From contig DAHVPA010000027.1 of assembly GCA_027318525.1 (NCBI GenBank), forward strand, positions 1 through 13,828: a DNA stretch of 13,828 nucleotides, in the 5' to 3' direction. The notes below the pieces were generated by a model. The model ran no database searches. It was not told where the DNA came from and saw only the letters and a program-made list of their open reading frames with translations. The position numbers and the translations under genes are program-made. This DNA is from Candidatus Cloacimonadota bacterium (GTDB lineage: Bacteria; Cloacimonadota; Cloacimonadia; Cloacimonadales; Cloacimonadaceae). Positions 1-6,535 of the stretch are shown in pieces; positions within the stretch are counted from its first letter, which is position 1; each line of letters opens with the position of its first letter.

Positions 1-127
1 TCTAACCCAGATATTTGCAGGCAACGCTTAGTGAGTATTTATACAGATCTTTATACTCCCTTTCCGATAAAGACGATAGGTTGTTGCTGCTCATGTGAGA
101 CTTTTTCACTCAATCCCTCTTCTCTGT

Positions 128-142
128 CAAGTAAATTACTTG
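128..142. repeat. 15-bp palindrome CAAGTAA-A-TTACTTG
   Basis: The two 7-bp arms are perfectly complementary around a single central A. A third copy of one arm, CAAGTAA, occurs at 238-244 at the far edge of the 11-nt array. Such a symmetric site could bind a dimeric regulator. No partner gene is visible, so the role is unknown. Confidence 0.4.
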
Positions 143-158
143 GTTTATTCTCTTTAGC

Positions 159-246
159 ATTACGGAACCATTACGCTATCAATGCGCTATTATTACGGAG
201 TTAATCCGTAATAATATCGTAATAACAAAGTATTATCCAAGTAATG
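159..246. repeat. degenerate 11-nt tandem array (ATTACG-type units)
   Basis: Cutting the sequence into 11-base units from 159 gives units starting at 159, 170, 181, 192, 203, 214, 225 and 236. The first six all carry CG at unit positions 5-6. Units 1, 2 and 4 begin ATTACG, and units 2 and 3 share CGCTAT at positions 5-10. Units 5-8 carry GTAATA-like sequence at positions 6-11, the reverse-complement flavour of the ATTAC core. The array therefore inverts in the middle and decays to the right. An 11-nt period places each unit on nearly the same face of the DNA helix. It could be a regulator binding array, a bent-DNA element or a decayed simple tandem repeat. The periodicity is read directly; any function is inference. 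Confidence 0.6.
188..216. repeat. perfect 29-bp inverted repeat with 5-nt loop
   Basis: Arm TATTATTACGGA (188-199) is exactly complementary to arm TCCGTAATAATA (205-216), separated by GTTAA. As RNA this would form a 12-bp hairpin, but no T-run follows, so it is not an intrinsic terminator. As DNA it resembles a dyad operator. It occupies units 3-5 of the 11-nt array, at the point where unit orientation flips. It lies about 235 bases upstream of the TPR lipoprotein start codon. Confidence 0.65.
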
Positions 247-394
247 CTTATAAGAATCCAATGAGTAATCTATAGGAATCTTCAGAATTGATAGAGAATA
301 CTATGGTGGTAACCGCCAACTGGAAATAGTTGCAATTTTATAAGAGGGAAATGCTTGTCATTGTGTATCTGTATATAAAGGGTAATTTTTAGAA

Positions 395-422
395 TTGACA
401 GATATGTCCAAATGCACAGATT
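395..422 (+). promoter_or_regulatory. possible sigma-70-type promoter of the TPR lipoprotein gene
   Basis: TTGACA at 395-400 is a perfect -35 hexamer, 50 bases before the start codon. The best -10 at acceptable spacing is CAGATT at 417-422 (16-nt spacer), which matches only three of six positions. The call therefore rests mainly on the -35 element and its position. ACAGAT is repeated at 398-403 and 416-421, which may be chance. Confidence 0.25.
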
Positions 423-449
423 TGTAAAAAAAGAATTCTGGAGGAAAAT

Positions 450-1622
450 ATGAGAGCTTACAAAATAGTGATAATCGTCATAGCCTTGACCATGATCTTA
501 GCTTGCAGTTCCAATTCCAAGACCAAAAAACCTCAGGTCGTCGAAAAGACACCCATGGTTCTTGCAGAAGAGACAGTCGTTGAAGCAACCAGCGCTTTTG
601 AAAGTGGCGAGTATGCTGCGGCGATTGAAAAATATAAGACTGCCATCAGTTATTATGAGCAAGCCAAAGTATCTGCTGCAGTTCCCGATTCCATCAACAA
701 CCTGATTTACACCATGAATAAAAACATCGCCAATGTCCACCTGGTTCATGCCCAGGATCTGGTCAAACAGGAATTGTATGATGATGCTCTGCTCGAGTAT
801 GAGAGCACCATATCAGCTTTTGACGCTATTAAAGAAGGCTCAACTCCAGCCGATTCTCTGGACGAAAAGATTCTCACACTTTACAAGAACACAGCCTTTG
901 TCAGCCGCCAGGTATTTGATTCAGAAAAGGCATTGTATTATTATGATAAATATCTTGCCGCACGTCCCGGTGACACTCAAATCATGATGCAGAAGTTCTT
1001 CGTTTATAAAGATGATCTCAAAAATGAAGCACAGGCTTATGAAATCCTGAAAACTTACGCATTAGCCCAGAATGACTTTGATTCCAGCCACAGCCTGGGA
1101 GACTATTACCGGGATAAAAATGACCTGGTCAATGCCATCTGGTGGTATGAAAAAGCAGATTCTATCAAAGCAGATGAAAACGTTTTACAAAAACTTGGTT
1201 CAATTTACCGTCAGAGAAAACAATGGGAGAAGTCCAATAATGCCCTCAAAAAGTTCCTGACCCTCAATCCTGACCCTGATCAGATTAAAACAACGTTCAA
1301 ACTCATTGGTGATAATTACATGCAGCTTAAAAACAAGCCCAATGCCGTGGAATACTTTGAAAAGTATATCGAGTTTGAGTATGCTGAAAACATAGCCCTT
1401 TATATATGTGCTTATTACAATGACATAAAGAACAACACCAAAGCTCTCGCCTGGGCAAACAGAATCCTGCAGAACAATCCTGTCCAGAGCGATGCACTGT
1501 TCATCCGCGCTACTATCCGCTATAACACAAAAGACCTGAAAGGCGCAAAAGCTGACTTTGAGAAACTGGTCAATGATGCCAAATACGGCAAATATGCACA
1601 GCAATATCTCAAGAGCATGTAA
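450..1622 (+). CDS. TPR-repeat lipoprotein
   Basis: A 390-residue secreted lipoprotein. A short positive N-terminus and hydrophobic core (residues 6-18) lead to a lipobox ILAC with the lipidated cysteine at residue 19. The +2 residue is serine, which in classical Lol sorting favours the outer membrane. The rest is helical, with about seven TPR-like units near residues 44-73, 97-127, 145-173, 212-241, 246-275, 281-311 and 346-375, showing the A-x-x-x-Y-E-K-A pattern. TPR lipoproteins usually act as periplasm-facing scaffolds in envelope assembly or secretion; the specific partner here is not identifiable. The ATG start is supported by GGAGG at 440-444 with a 5-nt spacer. An intrinsic terminator 24 bases after the stop isolates it as its own transcript, though some read-through into the next gene is possible. 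Confidence 0.9.
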   Translation: MRAYKIVIIVIALTMILACSSNSKTKKPQVVEKTPMVLAEETVVEATSAFESGEYAAAIEKYKTAISYYEQAKVSAAVPDSINNLIYTMNKNIANVHLVHAQDLVKQELYDDALLEYESTISAFDAIKEGSTPADSLDEKILTLYKNTAFVSRQVFDSEKALYYYDKYLAARPGDTQIMMQKFFVYKDDLKNEAQAYEILKTYALAQNDFDSSHSLGDYYRDKNDLVNAIWWYEKADSIKADENVLQKLGSIYRQRKQWEKSNNALKKFLTLNPDPDQIKTTFKLIGDNYMQLKNKPNAVEYFEKYIEFEYAENIALYICAYYNDIKNNTKALAWANRILQNNPVQSDALFIRATIRYNTKDLKGAKADFEKLVNDAKYGKYAQQYLKSM

Positions 1623-1646
1623 ATCCGCTATAACTAAATAGATACT

Positions 1647-1680
1647 AAAGGCGTTGACAAAGTCAGCGCCTTTTTTTTCT
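1647..1680 (+). terminator. strong intrinsic terminator after the TPR lipoprotein gene
   Basis: Stem arms GGCGTTGAC (1650-1658) and GTCAGCGCC (1662-1670) pair over nine positions with one G-U pair, closed by an AAA loop. Eight T residues (1671-1678) follow directly. Only three A residues precede the stem, so it should act mainly on the + strand. It ends within about 30 bases of the umuD-like start codon, leaving little room for a separate promoter between them. Confidence 0.92.
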
Positions 1681-1711
1681 TTTGAATAAAATAATGAATG
1701 GAACAAGCAAG

Positions 1712-2161
1712 ATGACTAAAAAAATAAGAAACGAGACCAGTGTCAAAGCTGTTTTTAAGTTCCAACCCAACTCATCTTTGAAAAGACCTTTATTGGGAAC
1801 ACACGTGCCGGCTGGATTTCCTTCTCCCGCTCAGGATTACGTGGAGGCAATGCTGGACTTAAATGAATATCTGATAGCACATCCACAGGCTACATTTTTT
1901 ATACGTGCAGAAGGTTTTTCCATGATAGATGCTGGAATTAGACCGGATGACCTGCTGATAGTGGACAGAGGACTGGAAGCTGCTGACAACAAGATAGTTA
2001 TTGCAGTTATAGATGGTGAGCTCACCGTTAAAAGACTCCGAATCATCAATGGTATCTATTGGCTGTATCCTGATAATCCGGCTTATGAACCTATGCAAAT
2101 TACTGCTGACCTGGATTTTATCATCTGGGGTGTGGTTACTTATATCATACACAAAGTATAA
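1712..2161 (+). CDS. UmuD-like S24-family autocleaving protein, orphan (no adjacent umuC)
   Basis: This closely resembles E. coli UmuD, the RecA-stimulated self-cleaving subunit of DNA polymerase V. From the ATG at 1712 (149 residues) an Ala-Gly cleavage site lies at 34/35 within PAGFPSPAQDYVE. The catalytic serine is Ser70 (EGFSM; E. coli has GDSM) and the general-base lysine is Lys107 (ELTVKRL). Cleavage-to-Ser (36) and Ser-to-Lys (37) spacings match E. coli exactly, so the protease should be functional. There is no N-terminal helix-turn-helix, which argues against LexA or a phage repressor. Start choice: a TTG at 1682 abuts the terminator T-run and an ATG at 1694 lacks a ribosome-binding site; 1712 has a weak GGA at 1700-1702. 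No umuC follows; the next gene, 14 bases on, is a surface protein. The polymerase partner, if any, must lie elsewhere. Confidence 0.88.
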   Translation: MTKKIRNETSVKAVFKFQPNSSLKRPLLGTHVPAGFPSPAQDYVEAMLDLNEYLIAHPQATFFIRAEGFSMIDAGIRPDDLLIVDRGLEAADNKIVIAVIDGELTVKRLRIINGIYWLYPDNPAYEPMQITADLDFIIWGVVTYIIHKV

Positions 2162-2175
2162 ATTCAAGAAGCGTT

Positions 2176-5100
2176 TTGAAGTTAAATATTCTCTCTTTCA
2201 TCCATTTAATATGCTTGGTGGTCATTGTGGCATTCTTTGCCATGCCTTCATTTCTATGTGGTACATCATCTTGGGAAACCGGAACGAACTATCATACTTA
2301 CTCGGTTCAGTTGAATCTGGATTCTCTGAACATTAAGCTTCCCCACTCCAATCTTGTAACAGCTTCGGAAAAAATTACTGGAAAAGACAGTCTCTTAGTC
2401 AGAGATATTGATTATATTATTGACTATCAAAACGGGATTATCAGCCTTACAAATCCTAATAAACTAAGCGGCTTAATACAAATCAGTTATCTGACCATCC
2501 CTAACTTCTTGAAAGAAAGATATTCTCTATATAAACAGCAGGAGTTTAGTGATAGTCTCGTATCATTGAATCTTCCCAAAACAAGATTCAATCCTTTCCA
2601 GAATGATGGCAAGCTGTATGTGACAGGCTCAAAGACTTTTTCTTTATCCTTTTCCAATCAGGAAAGTTATAATCTCAATCAGTCGCTATATCTTTCGCTG
2701 GAAGGTGAGCTTAATCCCAATCTGAAGATACTGGGAAAGCTGTCAGATAGTGAATCCCCTCTCTCTCCTGAAGGAGATTCACGTGAAATCAGCAGTCTCG
2801 ACCAGGTATTTCTCAAGATCTATGGAAAAAAATATCAGGTCATATTCGGAGACCAGGACTTCCAGTTTGAGAATTCAACTTTAATGAACTATAAGACGAA
2901 ACTGGAAGGAATATCTTTCAAATATGATAGTGATTTCTCTCTGCAAGCTGCTTTGGCAGCCAACGGTGGTAAACCACAGACCAATATCATTCAGGGTCTG
3001 GATGGCAAGCAAGGACCATACTACCTGAGCGCAGGCAGCACAGGTCAAAACACGCAAGTGATTCCCGGCAGTGAAAGTGTGTCAATAAATGGAGTAAAAC
3101 ACAACAGAGGGTCAGATTATACTATAGATTATTCAGAAGGTTCCATTTTGTTTAAAACGCTGATAACATCAAACAGCAGGATTATTGTAGACTTTCAATT
3201 TACTGATGACTACTACAGCCAAAGCAATTATCTGGAATCAACCGGATATAAAAATGCCGGTGGATTATCACTCAGTCAAAGATTCATCCGCCAAGTTGAC
3301 GATAAAAACAATCCCTTGCTTTGGTCTTTTTCTGAAGCAGATAAAGACTCCCTGAGGAAAGCAGGTGATTCCGAAAGCTGGGGACAAGGAGTTTTTCTGG
3401 TTGAACCTGGCAGTGGTCTTTATATTCTCAAAACTAATGCCAACAATGAAATATACTATGAATACGCACCGCATGATTCGACTGCAGCTTATCTTATCTA
3501 TTTCAGTTATGTAGGTTACGGAAAGGGCGATTATGATATTGCGGGCACAAACAACTACCGATATACAGGAAAAAATCTTGGAAGTTACTTACCAGTTAAG
3601 AAACTGACTGCTCCCGTATCCAAAACCAATCTTGGATTGCAGCTTGATTACCGGAAAGATAATTTTGGAATGTCTGCTGAAGGAGTGCTTACTGAATTGG
3701 ACAAGAATACATTTTCCGACCATGATGATGAAGATAATATTAGTTTCGCAGGTTTGTTTACTGCTTTCTACTCACCGCCAGGTATAAGATTATCACCCAG
3801 AATCAATGCTTCTTATCAGAGGGTAAATAAATTCAGCAGCCTATTTACGAGTCTACCCTCATCGACTGATTATTATGAACAATTGACTGCTCCGGTCTAC
3901 GACTCTCTTCAGCAAGACAAAGCAGATATTGAGCTGACTTTTAAACCAATAAGTTTTTGGGAACAGATGATAGCTGCCAAATACAAAGCAATCAAAGGAA
4001 AGTATACGCAGAAACAGCTCAGATCAATAATCCGGATTAACCAATACGGAATCATTCCATTACTAAAATGGGATGCTATTGTATCCCGTCTGGAGTTTGC
4101 TGATACAATTCAGACGAATTCAGATTTTCAGTTTAATGACATAAATGCGGGATATCAATTTGGAATAATCAATCTCAGTTCAGCATTTACATATCAACAG
4201 AACATGTATCAATACTCAGGAAACATAGCAGACGATATCATCCTGGGCACAGGCTATCTTAAAATCAATCCGGCGATTCAACTTAAGGATAGCCAGAAAT
4301 ACTCATTCAAGATTTCTTACAATAAAGAAAACAATAAGGAAAAACATCGAACAGCCTGGATGGACATCCAGAAAGCCCATACCTGGCAGGCAGATAACTT
4401 TTATAATGGTAAAACCAACTCTCTCAGTTTTAACTATACCCATCGTAATCTGGAAAAGACTGACCTGCTCTCAGTTGAGACAGTAAAAAATAAATCTCAG
4501 TATGACATCATGGACTTGCGATCAACGCACCAGTTATGGTCAAATTCACTATCCGCAGTTACATCATATTCACTCAATCAACTTGAGTTCTTTCCTCGTA
4601 TCCGGGAATTGCACTTTGTGGGTGACGGTTTGGGTCTTTATGATAGCACAGGCGTGCAAGTCCTGGATGGAGATTATGATTATGAATACATTACAGGAAG
4701 AAAAGGACAGCTCTCCACCGAAATCAATGCCGGACTGAACCTGAATTTTCACCTGTCACCCGGTTACCTGCCCAAGAGCATACTGCACAAATTCAAACTG
4801 GACAGCAATTTCCTGGCTTCAAATACATCAACTGCTGTCAACAATCTGCAGCTCTATCTTTTGCTGCCGGATTATTTCTTTGGTTCAGATTCAACCAAGT
4901 ATGGCAAGAAATATATGCAGCACACCTTCTACTTTGATGTGGCAAGAAATTTCCTAACCAGCAGCATAAGATATGAATACAACGATGTTCTGGATAACAG
5001 GTATCAGGAATTGAGCAAGACCTTAAACAGTGAAATTGAATTGGAACTGGACTGGAAAAAGGTGGGTGGATTCAGATTGACCAATAACTGGCTCAACAGC

Positions 5101-5529
5101 CTGGAACGCGAAACCAGATATGACTCAGAGATTAAGACTAATAAGCTTTCTGCCACCGTGCATAAAAATGTATCATCTTCTTTTAATACTCAAACCAGTC
5201 TGTCCTTTGCTTTTGAGAAAGGCAACCGCACCTCCCAGGACAAACCCTATCGAATTAACATAATCAAGCTAAATCCCAGCGCTTCCTGGTTTTTTATGAA
5301 ACGATACAGGTTAAACAATAGTTTTGTTATACAATATAATGACCGCAGCGGTTCAGATTTGTTGACTTCCTTTCCCGATAAGCGCAATGGCACTCTCTTT
5401 ACCATGGCAACTCAGCTACAGTATAGATTTAACAGCTTTACCTCAGGCTCATTTCAATACAGTGGGAAAGCATATCCCCAAGAGAAGTTTTTGCATGAAC
5501 TAAAAATGGAATTCAGGGCGGAGTTGTGA
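2176..5529 (+). CDS. large secreted, probable outer-membrane beta-barrel protein (SprA-like strand motifs)
   Basis: A 1117-residue protein starting at TTG, the only plausible start (AAGAAG upstream, 14 bases after the umuD stop). Residues 1-29 form a signal peptide. Two copies of a strand-turn motif, G-x-DY-x-(I)DY-x-x-G-x-I, occur at residues 78-91 (DYIIDYQNGIISL) and 313-326 (DYTIDYSEGSILF). Between them lies a stretch around 165-250 with GKLSDSESPLSPEGDSREISSLD-type acidic loops (quoted in part) and IFGDQDFQFENS. From about residue 450 to the end there are alternating polar/hydrophobic strands with aromatic girdle residues, typical of outer-membrane barrels. The DY..DY..G.I motif recalls the N-terminal parts of SprA, the type IX secretion translocon, but this protein is about half that length, so I claim only a possible distant relationship. 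The final residue is Leu, not the usual Phe. It overlaps the next gene by four bases. Confidence 0.75.
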   Translation: MKLNILSFIHLICLVVIVAFFAMPSFLCGTSSWETGTNYHTYSVQLNLDSLNIKLPHSNLVTASEKITGKDSLLVRDIDYIIDYQNGIISLTNPNKLSGLIQISYLTIPNFLKERYSLYKQQEFSDSLVSLNLPKTRFNPFQNDGKLYVTGSKTFSLSFSNQESYNLNQSLYLSLEGELNPNLKILGKLSDSESPLSPEGDSREISSLDQVFLKIYGKKYQVIFGDQDFQFENSTLMNYKTKLEGISFKYDSDFSLQAALAANGGKPQTNIIQGLDGKQGPYYLSAGSTGQNTQVIPGSESVSINGVKHNRGSDYTIDYSEGSILFKTLITSNSRIIVDFQFTDDYYSQSNYLESTGYKNAGGLSLSQRFIRQVDDKNNPLLWSFSEADKDSLRKAGDSESWGQGVFLVEPGSGLYILKTNANNEIYYEYAPHDSTAAYLIYFSYVGYGKGDYDIAGTNNYRYTGKNLGSYLPVKKLTAPVSKTNLGLQLDYRKDNFGMSAEGVLTELDKNTFSDHDDEDNISFAGLFTAFYSPPGIRLSPRINASYQRVNKFSSLFTSLPSSTDYYEQLTAPVYDSLQQDKADIELTFKPISFWEQMIAAKYKAIKGKYTQKQLRSIIRINQYGIIPLLKWDAIVSRLEFADTIQTNSDFQFNDINAGYQFGIINLSSAFTYQQNMYQYSGNIADDIILGTGYLKINPAIQLKDSQKYSFKISYNKENNKEKHRTAWMDIQKAHTWQADNFYNGKTNSLSFNYTHRNLEKTDLLSVETVKNKSQYDIMDLRSTHQLWSNSLSAVTSYSLNQLEFFPRIRELHFVGDGLGLYDSTGVQVLDGDYDYEYITGRKGQLSTEINAGLNLNFHLSPGYLPKSILHKFKLDSNFLASNTSTAVNNLQLYLLLPDYFFGSDSTKYGKKYMQHTFYFDVARNFLTSSIRYEYNDVLDNRYQELSKTLNSEIELELDWKKVGGFRLTNNWLNSLERETRYDSEIKTNKLSATVHKNVSSSFNTQTSLSFAFEKGNRTSQDKPYRINIIKLNPSASWFFMKRYRLNNSFVIQYNDRSGSDLLTSFPDKRNGTLFTMATQLQYRFNSFTSGSFQYSGKAYPQEKFLHELKMEFRAEL

Positions 5530-6299
5530 TTCATCTGAGCGGATTGGAATACATCCTCGTATTCATTATGATATTTATAGCCGGACTTATGGATTCAATT
5601 GCCGGCGGCGGCGGTCTGATTTCACTTCCCACTTACATTTTAATTGGATTGCCACCACATCTGGCTTTGGGAACAAATAAGTTTTCATCCTGCTGGGGCA
5701 CTCTCTTTGCCACCCGCAATTATTTGCATCATAACATGATAGATGTCAAGGTCGCAGTGACAGCGGCAGTGGCAGCTTTGATTGGCAGCTGGCTCGGTGC
5801 GAAAACAGTCTTGATGTTGAATCCAGGTTTCGTAAACTATCTTCTGGTAGTGCTTATCCCGATTATTGCTGTCATTACTTATCTCAATAAGGCAGTAGGA
5901 CATACTGACAATTCTGCTTCAGTTAAAATGAATGCCAAACTCGTTTATGGCATTTTATTCGGATGTGTAATCGGGTTTTATGATGGTTTCTTTGGTCCCG
6001 GAACAGGCACCTTTCTTATCTTGTTCTATACTTTCATTCTAAAGTATGACTATGTGGTGGCAAATGGCAATACTAAAGTAGCCAACCTGGCTTCCAACCT
6101 TGCTGCAGTATTTACGTTTGGATTTGGTAACAGCATATACTACAAACTGGCAATTCCAGCCGCACTTTTTGGGATACTGGGCAATCTGCTGGGTTCCAGA
6201 CTTGTAGTGCTCAAGGGCAATCGGCTGATCCGCAAGATATTTCTTTTGGTATTGATACTGCTGTTGCTGCGCATTAGTTGGAATTTGTTCTCCAACTGA
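5526..6299 (+). CDS. TSUP-family (TauE/SafE/YfcA-like) membrane transporter
   Basis: A 257-residue integral inner-membrane protein with about eight hydrophobic segments. It shows the internal duplication of this family: half one has GLMDSIAGGGGLISLP (residues 20-35) and NKFSS (51-55); half two has GFYDGFFGPGTGTF (150-163) and NTKVANLASN (182-191). Family members export or import small sulfur or carbon anions such as sulfite, sulfoacetate or sulfonates; the substrate cannot be read from the sequence. The start is GTG, overlapping the upstream stop as GTGA, with GGCGGAG just before it, so translation is probably coupled to the surface-protein gene. It ends the umuD block; no U-tailed terminator follows, only a short AATAC-TCC-GTATT hairpin at 6299-6311. 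Confidence 0.88.
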   Translation: MIHLSGLEYILVFIMIFIAGLMDSIAGGGGLISLPTYILIGLPPHLALGTNKFSSCWGTLFATRNYLHHNMIDVKVAVTAAVAALIGSWLGAKTVLMLNPGFVNYLLVVLIPIIAVITYLNKAVGHTDNSASVKMNAKLVYGILFGCVIGFYDGFFGPGTGTFLILFYTFILKYDYVVANGNTKVANLASNLAAVFTFGFGNSIYYKLAIPAALFGILGNLLGSRLVVLKGNRLIRKIFLLVLILLLLRISWNLFSN

Positions 6300-6365
6300 A
6301 TACTCCGTATTAAATACCTATTTCATACTGATTAAGTAAGATAGAGGACACTCACATCTTTTGTC

Positions 6366-6398
6366 GCAGAGGGTTTGCAGAGAGTCTGCAGAGACAAA
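6366..6398. repeat. three 11-nt direct repeats starting GCAGAG
   Basis: Three consecutive 11-base units start at 6366, 6377 and 6388, each beginning GCAGAG, with variable five-base tails (GGTTT, AGTCT, ACAAA). The period equals that of the unrelated array at 159-246. The units stop abruptly on both sides. They sit 138-170 bases before the debranching-enzyme start codon. They may be helically phased regulator sites or a small intergenic repeat family; GCAGAG-rich short repeats are, as I recall, found in several bacterial phyla. Confidence 0.6.
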
Positions 6399-6403
6399 GT
6401 CTC
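6374..6403 (+). other. two overlapping, mutually exclusive hairpins
   Basis: Hairpin one pairs TTTGCAGA (6374-6381) with TCTGCAGA (6385-6392) around GAG: eight pairs including one G-U. Hairpin two pairs GAGAC (6391-6395) with GTCTC (6399-6403) around AAA. They share bases 6391-6392, so full-length forms cannot coexist. An outer TTGTC (6361-6365) can also pair with GACAA (6393-6397), enclosing hairpin one. No T-run follows either. The predicted promoter lies downstream at 6477, so these would be in RNA only if transcription enters from the upstream genes or an unseen promoter. Confidence 0.35.
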
Positions 6404-6460
6404 CGGAAATACCCTTGATAATCAATTTCTGAGTTAAGGACAAGATGTTAGATAGCTTAT

Positions 6461-6476
6461 GTTAATTGTTATTAAC
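6461..6476. promoter_or_regulatory. candidate operator: perfect inverted repeat GTTAAT-N4-ATTAAC
   Basis: Six-base arms GTTAAT (6461-6466) and ATTAAC (6471-6476) are exactly complementary around TGTT. The site directly abuts the -35 hexamer at 6477, a classic place for a dimeric activator or repressor. It is AT-rich, so chance occurrence is possible in this genome. The regulator is unknown; the sigma-54 activator encoded later in the same operon is one candidate but nothing shows it binds here. Confidence 0.4.
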
Positions 6477-6505
6477 TTGACGAAAAACAAAGCATTGAAT
6501 ATTTT
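6477..6505 (+). promoter_or_regulatory. sigma-70-like promoter of the glucan operon
   Basis: TTGACG (6477-6482, five of six matches to the -35 consensus) and TATTTT (6500-6505, four of six to -10) are separated by the optimal 17 bases. The predicted start of transcription lies near 6512, about 24 bases before the ATG at 6536, and AGAGG at 6526-6530 serves as ribosome-binding site. I searched the gap for a sigma-54 promoter (GG-N10-GC) and found none. Promoter rules for this phylum are not well established. Confidence 0.45.
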
Positions 6506-6535
6506 CAACACCAGCTAAAAATAAAAGAGGATAAC

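Larger units (their letters stand above)
1..449. other. non-coding leader region before the TPR lipoprotein gene
   Basis: No convincing gene lies in these 449 bases. One + frame is open from the window edge to a stop at 202-204, but it has no recognisable protein character and runs through a repeat array, so I do not call it. The stretch holds a 15-bp palindrome (128-142), an 11-nt-period array (159-246), a perfect 29-bp inverted repeat inside that array (188-216), and a small hairpin at 304-318 (TGGTGG, loop TAA, CCGCCA, one G-U pair). A perfect -35 hexamer lies at 395-400 and a strong GGAGG ribosome-binding site at 440-444. The region probably ends an upstream transcription unit and starts the next, but no U-tailed terminator for an upstream gene is visible. 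Confidence 0.6.

Noticed and set aside
2..31. Possible last residues of an upstream gene ending at TAG 29-31
   Set aside because: Nine residues are too few to recognise, and no terminator follows.
95..112. Hairpin TGAG...CTCA containing a T-run as terminator of an upstream gene
   Set aside because: Only four pairs and the T-run lies in the loop, not after the stem.
1..204. A + strand frame open from the window edge to a stop at 202-204
   Set aside because: The 67-residue translation has no recognisable family, is Ser/Leu/Cys rich, and crosses the 11-nt repeat array. Chance openness is more likely than a gene end.
321..333. Sigma-54-like promoter TGGAAATAGTTGC
   Set aside because: The GG and GC elements are eight bases apart rather than the required ten.
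1654..1692. Promoter for the umuD-like gene using TTGACA (1654) and TAAAAT (1687)
   Set aside because: The spacer would be 27 bases; at 16-18 bases no usable -10 is present.
1200..1706. Long minus-strand open frame opposite the TPR gene
   Set aside because: It is the antisense shadow of a clear TPR coding region and runs through the terminator.
1712..2161. LexA or phage CI-type repressor
   Set aside because: The residues before the cleavage site are too few and show no helix-turn-helix; the sequence follows UmuD throughout.
6277..6311. Terminator after the TSUP gene (GTTGGA/TCCAAC stem or AATAC-TCC-GTATT hairpin)
   Set aside because: Neither stem is followed by a T-run, and both are short.
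6300..6535. Sigma-54 promoter driving the glucan operon
   Set aside because: No GG-N10-GC pair is present; the nearest (GG at 6405) has GA in place of GC.
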